The notes beneath the pieces were generated by a model. It was given only the letters and a program-made list of their open reading frames with translations. It was not told the DNA's origin and searched no databases. A DNA stretch of 64,000 nt. Origin: Baylisascaris procyonis. Its lineage: Eukaryota; Nematoda; Chromadorea; Rhabditida; Ascarididae. The position numbers and the translations under genes are program-made. This document shows positions 39,730 through 51,300 of the stretch, in pieces (within the stretch, counting starts at the first letter, position 1; each line of letters starts with the position of its first letter). The DNA lies in assembly GCA_037389465.1 (NCBI GenBank), contig JAZARR010000155.1, positions 1 through 64,000 of the forward strand, written 5' to 3'.

Positions 39730-39764
39730 AGCTGAAGTTGTACCGATCGGGTACGACTTCAGCT
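39730..39764. other. near-perfect inverted repeat upstream of lin-40
   Basis: AGCTGAAGTTGTACC (39730-39744) and GGTACGACTTCAGCT (39750-39764) form a 15-bp stem with one G-U-type mismatch around a 5-nt loop. It lies 165 bp before the lin-40 ATG. It could be an RNA hairpin in the leader, a dyad binding site or a MITE remnant. Confidence 0.6.
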
Positions 39765-39901
39765 GCCGTGTAAAACTAAAATTTTTTTTATTATAGAGGT
39801 GCCTTGAACGCTATAACCAGCCGTATGGCTGTCATCATTTGAATTCTACTGAACCGGAATAATTTTTCGCATCTGAGTGGATCTTGGAGCATTTGCTCGG
39901 C

Positions 39902-39929
39902 ATATTCAGCGCGATATCAAGGAACGAAA
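39902..39929 (+). promoter_or_regulatory. possible trans-splice acceptor and short 5' leader of lin-40
   Basis: ATATTCAG ends at 39909, 20 bases before the lin-40 ATG, with no obvious upstream donor. In nematodes an unpaired TTCAG just ahead of the start codon commonly receives a spliced leader. The site is seen; its use is inferred. It could be the acceptor of a 5' UTR intron instead. Confidence 0.4.
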
Positions 39930-42900
39930 ATGGCACAGAATATGTATCGAGTTGGAGGTGAATTGAATTTTATATTTGAATATTGCCAACAGTAATTTGA
40001 TGTTCATCTATGATTGATTTTAGCGATTTGATTGGAAATTCATTTCTCATAGAGTATAGCTGTTATCGCTGAGCATACTATGTGATAAATGTCAAGCTTT
40101 TAAAGCGAGTTGATAGTTTTTTTCCGTTATAATTTCCTAAACTTTACCTTTCATCTGAGGTTCAAGCTTATTGATGAGAGAAGGAGATTAGATAAGGTTT
40201 TTCTTGATATTTTGAAGAAACTGAATAAAATAAATTATAAGTTGAAATAATTCCGATAGGTGAAGCTTTCAAAAGTTTTCACCTCTTTGTTTATAAAGTG
40301 CTATGTGTTTGAATGGCAACTTCTTATGAATAGTATGAGTTTTGTTAGGTGGGTTATGCCAGGTAATTAAAGATTAGAGTTTAGGTTGGAGATTAGGCTC
40401 AAGTTTTTTAATGCTGTACTGCTTGAAGTCGTTGTTCATCTACATGAGTGCACATCTCGTCGGCACGGCGCGTCGCTTTGTGAACGAGCGTCGAGGACAG
40501 TTGTTGTTGTCGTTGAGTGAGCGAGCGCGCTCATCTAACGTTGACTTGCAAAAATGTGCAGACGCACGCGATGCGCTTGCCGCGACGCGTCATGACGCGC
40601 GTATTCACTTCTCGAATGTTTGCTTACAAGTTGGCTATAATTGTGCGTAAATGAGAGTGACCAAATTACAGCTGTTGAACAAATGTGCCAGATTGCTAAT
40701 AATTACCGGTGGGAGTGGGTTGTTTTACACCTCGTTCATCGATAATACAGTATATTTCGCATGCATCTACTACCAAATGACTAATTAATGCGGTAGGTAG
40801 TTACTAATAAAGATATGAATAACCTTACACAGGTTATACCATTCGTCACTACTATACATCTCGGAGTCAAGACACTTACACTGACTCCAGTTTCAGTGGA
40901 ACTCTCCACTCGGAAGCGGATATAGGTGTTGTATCTTTGTCCCCGCAAAGAACTGACAAGTGATATTGAGAGGAGAGGGGGGGGTGGTTGATGGGTGGTG
41001 GGGAAAGTCTGTCGTTTCTTTTTGCAATAATTTTTAATAATAAGGTATGCAGCTGTGCTGTTATAGACGAACGGATGGTTGGCAAAGCTTCCCATGTGGT
41101 ATAGAACGTAGTTCGAAATTCAGTGTTATAATAAGCAACCTAAGTATTCATTGCCGTCTTTTTTCCTACACCAACGGTTTTATAAGAACTTATTTTCTTC
41201 TGAATCCGTGGAAGTAGAGGAATCCTGAACTTTCAAAGTTCCAAAAATTTATAATACTGAGCAGAGTCCTGGCTGTCTGGGTGATCGTCAAACTGCAGAT
41301 TTGATGCTTAGAATCTCGTGAGCTTGTAAAGAGATGTCTGCGAATTTTAGGGATCTCTGAGTGGATTTTCTTTGAAGCCAATACAGTAACGGCTACAAAT
41401 GATTTTTTTTGGAACTTGAAACATATTTTTCGCTTGGAGAGAAGCACGTTTCATTCATAAAAGTTTGGAAATTATGTAGGACGAGATGATTGTTTGAGCT
41501 GTAAATAGGTTCTTAAGGGTGTTGTTCAATCATGAGATGATTAGGTTTATATTGTTAGGTAATGTGATCTCCAACACTTATTTACTTGCAGTTATAACTT
41601 GTAAAGTTTATTCATCGTTGAGGTAACAATATTATCAAATGGGATAGAAGAAAATTATTTAAATATGGTGAATATATAGTATAATATTAATTATAGGCGA
41701 TAAAAAGATCGAAAATGATAGCGCAGAAGATCGAACGAACAATTGCAAACTCCGGAAATGATATTTTAAAATGATATGGTTATTGATGTTGAGTTTTGGA
41801 GAATGTTGGTAGATTTCCTTTTTTGTGAATGCTTTTGAATAGTTATTATGAAATGTTGTTTTGTTTCAGATTACGTCTATTTTGAGATATCGAGTGCAGC
41901 ACCATATCAAGTACGGCGAATCGAGGAACTCAATAAGGTTACGTTTATTTATTTTATTTATTTATTTATTTTTTTGGAATTCGTTGCATCGAGCGTGTAA
42001 TATTGCAAATTTATTTCTGCTTTTTTGGCGACCTCTACCACGATTTTTAGTCGCCAAGGTACTTCCCGGGTTGGATCATTCAATAGAGTGGATAGACCGA
42101 TCAACTTGCAAATTGGGGATTGCAACACCATCACGTCCTCGCGGCAGTGACGGTCGGTATTCATGTTTATTGCGGTGCATGTTTATATCTTTGGATGGGT
42201 TTTTGCGTGATTGATTGGGGTAAATGTTTTGATTACTGTAAGCGTTTTAGACGCCGACTGGTAATGTGGAAGCGAAGGTGTTATGCTACTATCGACGTCG
42301 TGATATTTCACCAGCACTGCTTAAAATTGCCGACCGTGCAGAATGCGTTGAAGAAAGTGAGTTATGTGGAATATTTTATCCATTATGTTCAATAATGATT
42401 ATTTTTTTGTTTTTTTTTTGTCGCTGTACTGGGACAGGTAGTTATATAGATTGTTTGGCGTATCTCAAAAAAATACGGAAGAGTTGCCTTATTCAAACAA
42501 GAATTGCTAAGGTTGAATTTAGAGTAGAGTAGGTTACTATTGCAATGAGGACGAGGGTGGGGGAGGAGGGAGTTGGTCAGTTTGTTTTGGATGAGTGTAT
42601 TTGACTTTAAGTGTACTAGCTTATTCTAGGCTCGAACAGTTTGATTAATGGTTAGCATACATGGTCGTCTCTTGCGCAAATTGTAGACATGCGACATTCC
42701 TACTTGAAGTCTTCAAATAAGCATGCACATTCAGACAAGCAGACGAGTGGTCAGTTCAGTCAGGAGAAAAAACGTCCGACAGATAGACACACATTCAACA
42801 GGGTATCGTCGTAATTTAGTTTACATATGCAAGTCGTAAAGAATAAAATTTCAAGCAATGCATTAAAATGAAAGGAAAACGCTTCGAAGCATGCTCTTTG

Positions 42901-45397
42901 TGTTCAAATCTACTATAAAAGCGCTGTTGACGGTCTTAATTCGACCGAAGTTCTATGAATTAAGAGGTCAGTATTTTGATGCAATACTTATTGCGATCAT
43001 CACTGAAGTTATTTCTAGGATCGCTTATAAACAGCCGGCATCGTTTGATTGGTAAGTCATCGGCTAGACGGAGTGGTATCAACGGTGACGTGAAAGAGGA
43101 TAACACAAGTGAGGATGAAAGTGGTTAGTGTTTTATTAATATTTATTATTCGGAATTATGTGGAATTATATATATTCCTAATAGTTATAGAGGCGAAGTA
43201 TTATTTGAGAGAAATCACTCAATGCGAAATATTCCATAAATTTGGATGCTTTAGACCTCTGTGAGAAGATATTCAAAAGATATTCCAACATCTAGAGATA
43301 TTTGCTGTGAATAATCGAGGAAACTTAGTAAATAAATACTTGAAGGGGTAGAGGTCACACTCTTCCTTCTCCACCAGCTCTAGCTGAAGTGGCGAGAATG
43401 GTTATAACATCTAATAACGTGCTTTTCGAGGGAGTCTGCAGAAAGAGGATTTCCTTTTCTTACTCACCATAGAAAATAGAGCCCCTAGAGTTATGTTTAA
43501 AGGAGTACTATATCGTAAGGATCACGTTATTATCCAGTAGGGAAATTTCTCGTTATTTGTGAAATACTACGTTCTTGAATTATTAATTATTTCAGTCGGT
43601 TCGTAATCAGTATGGATTTTATGTTTTTATATGATGTTTCGGTTTAGTGCATTTATCACGTTTCTCTTGAAAGAACGATCTCTTCCATTGGGTTTCCCTT
43701 CACTGTGAGTTTAGAAAATGAAAGGTATATTTCGATAGCACAATCTCACACCTTCGGGGCCTGAAAAAAAGTTGGTCTCGGATTTTTATCGAAAGGAAAT
43801 ATGCGTTTGAAAAAAATCTTATTTGTAAAAAAAAACATTTGGGCAGCCGATCGTACCAAAGTCTCACAAATTTTTAAGTTCATTGAGAGGTGCTTCAATA
43901 CGATTGAGCCTCATGTAGTCGGCTGTTGGTGAATTCGGGATTAATGATGAGTTGGAGTTTGTTTTAGCGGTAGGTTCTTCGGAGAATGGTCACGAGAAAG
44001 AAGTGGAGATAAAGCGCGAATCAAGCGAGTCCCCCCGGCCGATGCAAGTTGATACTGGTGAGAACGAGGAAGATTCGAAGAAAAGTTCGTATTTTTGAAA
44101 TTCGAGACTCAACTTCAGAAATTGATCGATAGCGCTGTTAGTATGAAAGAGGGTATTTTCCGGTTGATTAATGTTCTGCTTTGAGTATTAGGGAATTTGC
44201 TGAATGATACTTCAGGTATTGGAGTGATAGTATCGTTGTTGGGCTTGCAAGAGTTCGACAATATGAATGGGAATCGTATTTCACCGGTTTCTTTAGGTAA
44301 AGTTATTTAGCCCATAATTTGGCGGGGAATATTTTATAAGATTATCGAACAATTCAGCATTTGCTGTCGATCTTCGACAATGAATTTTGTTTTAAGCACC
44401 GGAAGACAAATCAAAGAACGATGATGATGACGAAAAGGTAGAGGGCGGATATGGTCCAGCTGGTCTGCCGAAGGGGGCCGAAAATCTTACACCTAAAGAG
44501 CGTCATCTGTTAAGGTAAGCTTTCGCTTGTTGCATATCTTCGGCTTGTGGGCAACGAGGTCATGAAGGAATGGTTAGAGAGAGATGATTGATATGGCTTT
44601 GCCCCTGGGACGTAGTTTGGATTTGTACAGAAGTGTTTGATTTTGGTTGGAGATAGAAAAGAGTATTAGTTTTTATTTGTTCTATCCCAGTGTTTTAATT
44701 GCCGACACAGTTCAGGGCGTCGGCATGTGTGAGCGACATTTCGTCTGTGGTGTCACCTGTGGTTAATTAAAATAAGATGCTGAGGATGCCGTCTTGCTTG
44801 TCTCTGTTACGGTATCTCTTCAACGAATATGTTATTTAAATTTCATTTTTCCCGAAGGTAAGAAGCAGGTGTTCCTGGGTAAGAAACTGATTTTCCCGCG
44901 GTGTTCATCATCGTCCACTTGAATAGAACGCTAACAATATGTAATGCGTCCGAAGCATCCCATCACATTTGTTGAGGCGGCACCGCATATTTCAAATTAG
45001 CCGTCGGAAGTGGTGCGGAATAGCATCGTTTGTCATATTGATTCGAATAACCTGCTCAGAGAAAGGATTTAGAACGGTGGCTAATCCTTTGCGGATCGTG
45101 GTAAATAGAGCGATTCCGATTGGCAGCTCAACGACATCTCCCTATGCCTTACTCTACGAACGTCCGAACTAGGTCTAAAGAGGTATTCAGAACTGAATGG
45201 TAGATAGGCACTCGAATTAACGTTTTTTGGCCAATGATTCGTGGATTAGTGCCTTGAGTGAATAGTTACTATTAAGGCAGCATGAACTTTTCCTATCACG
45301 TCAAGTGGAAGCACTACCGGCGACGCATATTCGCGGTAAATGTACGGTAACGCTACTGAGTGAAGTGGAGACACCTGAAAGCTATTTAGGCAAAGAT
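39930..45397 (+). CDS. lin-40: lin-40 exons 1-7: BAH domain with acidic insert
   Basis: Seven exons encode residues 1 to about 221. Exons 1-3 read YRVGDYVYFE, then [11 protein letters not shown], then [20 protein letters not shown], the diagnostic start of the MTA BAH domain. Exon 7 (45277-45397) reads [20 protein letters not shown] and [15 protein letters not shown], the end of the same domain. Between them, exons 4-6 encode about 100 residues rich in Ser, Asp, Glu and Lys (for example [15 protein letters not shown]). This replaces the shorter acidic loop seen at this point in vertebrate MTA1. BAH domains bind nucleosomes or other chromatin proteins. Exon 5 ends at an unusual donor, GTTCGT, at 44085. 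Confidence 0.88.
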
Positions 45398-48300
45398 GTG
45401 AGTTCTTCTTTTCTATATTTTCAGTGTAACGTTAGAAATGTTGTTATTAATATAGATTAATGTTAGCGAGATATTATTTGCGGTGCGGTGCATATATACC
45501 TTTGATGTTATATTGGAGGGGGGGGAGTGGATTGGTAAGGAAATGATGCACTGAGAGGTGGCATATAATGTGATGATCAAAAATGAATGGAACATAGGTT
45601 GGTTAGGAGTTTTATTATAGGTCTTTGCCACATGTGATTCCGAATTTTCCGATCAAGATGCACTTGTAGGTTAGTGTCGGTAGTCGGCAATCTATATGTG
45701 ATTTTTTCAGAGATTCGAGTTTGGTTGGTGATACGCACTTTTCACTTTTTATGTCAATTATTTCATCATATCGAAAAAGAAATGTTTAGTTTATTATGGT
45801 GATGTTTTTGGGTGTTGCAGGACAGGGAAGTTTGCTTTGTATTGAGATTTGGTTTTACCTGGATGACGTGGTTTTACCGGCATGGTGTTGTTTTACCTGG
45901 ATGTATTAATTGTTATGAACCGGTAATGCTCTTTTTATTTGGCATTTGTAGGAATTTTTACTAATGAAAGAAAAGGTATTTTCAGGACGTTTTCTTCTAC
46001 TCGCTCGTGTACGATCCAGTGGCGATGACTCTATTGGCAGATAAGGGTGAAATACGAGTCGGTGATAAGTACCAATGTGAGGTGCCTGATGAGATGGAAC
46101 CCGATGCGTTGAAAGATGAAAATAAGGAAAATGGGTTGGTTTTGCTTTATTTTTGACGCATTGAGCGGATTTTGTGAATATGATATGTTTCGTTTCGTCT
46201 GAAATTCGTGAGCACGGGGTCATGGAATATTTGCATAAGTTTCCTTTTTGGGCTATGTTAGGGGGTGATTGGGATACGAACGATACCTAATTTTCCATGA
46301 CCATGTAAGGTAATATGTTCACTTCCTCCAGCCATTATATGTAACATAAAAACCAGCTTGATAGGCTGATTTTAGCAGTTCCGATTATTTGCGTCAATGC
46401 TCAACAATAGAAAAATTGGCTACTGTAAAAATTAGCATATGGTACGTGTTCTCATAAATTTTTCTTTGTATTCTACAAAAGCACAGCATTTACTATCTCA
46501 GTGATTAGGTTGGCAAGCTCTTTCATTTAAGACCAGGCTGACTGAGGTGGGAAAGAAAAGTAGTTCCAGTTCGGTGCAGATGTTTTAATTTTTGACGGGG
46601 AAATTGTTGATGACAGCATTCACTTGCATTCTTTTGGGTCCAGATGACAACGAAAATAAATTGCGCTGCTGGGGAATTCCGAAATCCACATTCTACAATC
46701 GCCTCCCCCATTCCCCTCCTCTCGCCTCGCTGCATTCCATCTTTCCATCTCCCTCTCCCCTTCAGCAGTTACGCGTCATTTCTTTTTCTGCTTTTATTGC
46801 CGCCATGTACGAGGGCTATGTGGGAAGCGAATTTAATATGGGAAAGCATTTTAAGGAATTTGGTGATAGCGGAAGAAGAGAATGAAGATCAACCGGTTGT
46901 TTCAACAACGGAACGTGAGGCACTCGTCTACCATCCTCATCACAACCTCACCGATCGCGACATCGATCAGTTTCTCATAATTGCCAGGTTCTATCTTCCT
47001 TTCCTTGCGCTATTTAGCAATGGGAGGGCGAAGTGGGAGGGATCTCGGGTTTAGTAGTGGTAAAGGAGGAGCTTGAAATTGCAAACACTTGATTTTTAGA
47101 TGCCTCAACAGTGAGAGAGTTTTGTCGCAGTTTGATGAGGATATTTTATACATAGGAAATTAGGGAACGCTATAATCCTATGCTTAGGGCAACAGCTTAA
47201 AATTGCCTTCTTCGATTGGCCTTGAAAAGGAAGTTTGGATGGTCTCAATTTAACTTCGGGAGTATGCATTCTACGTTAGAATTAGACGCCTACCATTAGC
47301 CGGTCAGTCTAGGGATAGCCAGGTGCCACATGGAAAGGTGGGTTTTTCTGTGAATTACCTGTATTATCTTTCTTGCTCGTCACGTTTTGTCAGCTTTCTT
47401 CAGCTATCATATATGCTATTTTTTATTTGCTTGTTTCACCGATACCGACTAATTTACTGATTTTTAAGTATTCAGAGCTGCCACGTCCGAGATGTCCTTA
47501 CCCTTACCCCCTTTCCCTTCTCCCTCTCCTTCTTGTCATCTTCTCTGATATTTTCCACGTAAATCATTAATTTCTATCGCAGACAATGCTGTAATTCCTC
47601 CAGCGTTGGGCGGCGATTAACGAAGGCTGTTATGGGTTTGAAGTGTTCTTAATTAATTCCTTCTTTTCTATAATGCATTCATTTCTTTGGTTTTAGTTTT
47701 GTGCATTTGCAAGGGTTAATTCTAGAAAGTTTATTAATGTTACGAATTTTTTTTTGTAGAGCGGTTGGAACATTTTCGCGTGCATTGGACACCTCTTCGT
47801 CGATGAAATTGCCATCGTTGCACATGACAGCTGCAGCGGCTAGTCGTGATGTCACTCTCTTCCACGCGATGGCCCTTCTTCATCAAGCAAATTACGACGT
47901 TGGACAGGTGACGCGGAAATTTTACTTTGTTTCCTTTTATTGCTAGTAAGGATATGGTATAAATTGCTCGGAGATTTTTGGTGCGTGGAAAAAAACTGGC
48001 GGAAGGTTGAATTGATTTTTGATGCTTTAATAGAATTTTGTTGGAGGAATTGTCGATGGTTGAGAGATCTATGAATGGCTATAGCGTTGTGATTTTCCGT
48101 TCTGTTTTCTTGACGCTTTGCTAGTAATGAAGTAGGAATATTAAAAAGAGGAGTGCATGGATTAGTTATTTATTTCTGCAAACACGAGTCATGCAAGAGA
48201 ACCACAGCACTGTTGATTCAGTGGTGATTCTTCGGGATGACCCGCATAGAGAGTTTGGCATTTTTGTTCTTATGTGCATCGCACCCCATTCCAAGGACCA

Positions 48301-51300
48301 CTATACTGAAAAGACAATCTCGCTGCAGTGGTCACTCGGAAATTATCAAAGAGAGGTAACGGCTTCTAGCAGATGACCACTAAGCAGCCATTATTGTCCA
48401 CTGCAAGCATTGAAGTGATGCGGAACGGGTGTTTACATCTTATGAAAATCGTATGAATTTAATGGTGGACATTGGAATATGATTTAGTAGGCATAACGTG
48501 ACAAGTGTTATTATAATGTGTGAATAGCCAAATTCGAACTGCCTAAAGTGGCGTCCGCGGAAACGGCGGCCACCGAAAGATCCTTCCATGGAAATGGCAT
48601 CCGTCGCCGAAGGAACCAAAGTTTTATTAGAAGGTCATTTCCAATTGTTCCGTATGGAATGAATCATTTGGATGAAGCTATTATGGCAACGCATCTGTTT
48701 TACTTTACAACCGATTTTGACAGACACGAAATCCGTTGCGGAATGGAATAATATGAGTTGCTAAAAGGCGTTGCAGTGGTGATTGCATCGACTAGTGACG
48801 GTATGTTTAATCAGAAAGGTGGATACTTCAGGCAGTGAAATATTTGGTTCCACCGCCCAGTAAGCAACACTATCCGTTGGATGCCGATAAAACAACTTCG
48901 CACAATACGGTTAGCCTCGGAGGACCAATTTTGTGTCGGTTAGTTCTTGTTTATCGTATGAAGATGTTTCCGCCTGTGCAATGAATCCACTGCTTTCAAC
49001 TATTGGCTGCTGCTGCTGCAGCTGACTGAATCTTTGTTGTTTTGGATCCTTTTGGCTGGCTTATGTAGTTTTCGCTCCGATCCGACATATGGTTTTCGTT
49101 GGTAGTGTGGACCATGCTGAGATCGGCTTAGTCATAAGCGTTAAGTAGGTACCAAAGCCAGAAGTTTTTGTTTCTCTTCCGGTTAAGCAGGCATCGAAAC
49201 CAAACTCAATGTTGATTTCTCACTTGTTTATATTTTGCATAAGTGTTGAATGAATTTTGTTGAGCTTTATCGGATGTTTGCAAACTTTTTGTCGGTACAT
49301 GTCCGGAAATGTTTGAATAGCTGTACGTATCGGCAGGTACACGAATCTCTCATTGAATTTTTATCTGATTGGTGCTGCGGACGTTTATTTGTTTAAGAGA
49401 TCAAATGGAAGAATGGTCAGCTGCCGAAGCGAACTTATTCGAAGAGGCAATAGAAAAGTATGGCAAGGATTTCAACGATATTCGTGGGGACTTTGTAAGT
49501 TACTTTGATATTATTTCAGTGATGTTTTTTAATATGTGAAAGGGGGTGATAGATAGTAGGGCAGTTACGACCTTCCGATCTATCTTTTAGGCGAATCTTT
49601 TGTTTATTTTATTACTGATTCTTTTTGAGTTCTTCGATTATATTTTATTTCGTCTTCCATGAATTCAATTATTTGACGTTTCAGGAAGAAATGTTCTCAT
49701 AGAATTTCGGACGAAGCGATAATCGGTATCATCGCTTCCTATCGAGTATAAAAGGGATTCCTCAAAATGTTTATATTTATTTTAGTTGCCATGGAAATCG
49801 CTCCGAGATATTGTGGAGTACTATTATATGTGGAAAACTACTAACCGATATGTCGAAGTGAAGAAAAGCAAGGCTATGGAACAGGAGAGCAAATTGAAGC
49901 AGGTTACTACTTGCTTTCTGTCCGAAACTTTTTGAATTTTTGGGTTTAGGATGTGACAGGTGTGGCTTCGAGTTATTCTAGCTTAAGCTAAATCGTGTGG
50001 TGATCGGAGATCATTCTTTCATATGCACAGATGCAGAAACGTATCTTATTTCTTTTGTCACTTTCGCTAGATATTTGCGCCATCAAAAGATTACTGCAAG
50101 AACTGTTATATAGTATGGGTATCATTTTCTCACTGTCTGGTGTAGGTTTTCATCGAAAGGTAAAAAACGAGGCCGTAAGTGTTGTTGGGTAATAAAGAAA
50201 GAGATCGTTTCTTGGCGATAGTCTCCCTTCTTTTCTTGCTTAGTCTTTTTTCTGCTTAGCTCATTCGGGAAGTTGAGAACGAGAGATTGGGTTGTACCAT
50301 AAAAAGGAGTATTTTTACGAGGCGGAGAGTTTCGCTTGGAAGATCCTCACTGCACTTGGGGATTCGATCGGTAGCAGTGAGGCGGGAGAGGCACTCTGAA
50401 AAAAGTTGGGGAGCAACATGATCTTGAGAGAAGAGTTCAAGGCATTGCACAGCGAAGTCTTCGGAGCGCAGCAGTTCTGAAGCTTTGATTTTCAGAAATC
50501 CCTCACTTTATTGATTTCTGTTATGCTTGAGAGGATGTTTAATTACAGGTATATATCCCCAATTATAACAAGCCGAATCCAAACTTGGTTGGTCCCCCGA
50601 ATGCCAGCGGACATCCGGTTAGAGGAACGTCAGCATGTGAAAGTTGTGAGGTTTGTTTAAAACCTATCTTTTGCTGTTGTTGATCAGATGATAATGGGCA
50701 GATGGCGTATGGTGCTATAACAGTGATGGTTGTTTGTGGTCAAGCCCATTTTCGTTTCCCCGATATGATGCCGTGGCTGATCGTTCTCAGCTGGAATTCT
50801 TAGTGATTTGATTTTTGGAGCATATTGCGCGGCTGTTTTTCGTATTATCTGATGAAGCTCCATTGCGAGGAAGGGGACTATTTATAGTTAGGCATGGTAA
50901 CTTTTTGATGAGTTGCTGGTTTCTGAAATTTTTTTTTTTTGGTTGTCAGAAAAGAGCTTTGAGAGCTTAGTTGTAGAAGTTAGTATGGTAAAAGCAACAT
51001 GGCTGTTAACAGTTTGTTTCGGCTTCACGATGTTGCATGAGGTAGGGAATGAGGAAGTCTGCGGAAGGGGCTTATTGCCGTTGCGAAGGTTCGCATCCGA
51101 GAAACCGGGAGCGGACTCATGTTCTTCTGATGTTGTTGTTTCTGTTGCAGTCAAGAAACATGTTTCTACATTGTTTATTGGAGATTGGAGCTTCTGTTTC
51201 ATATGTGATAATTTATAGGAATGTGTGACTTTAGGCTTACCATAGTTACCAGGAATGATAACAATCCCTTTCTTGTCTGTCATGGAGAAATTGGGTAATG

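Noticed and set aside
48191..48376. 61-codon frame inside a lin-40 intron
   Set aside because: It has no splice junction in phase with the neighbouring exons and no similarity to MTA proteins.
50888..51283. 131-codon minus-strand frame inside a lin-40 intron
   Set aside because: It is Ser/Thr/Lys-rich antisense sequence without domain features and probably arises from intron composition.
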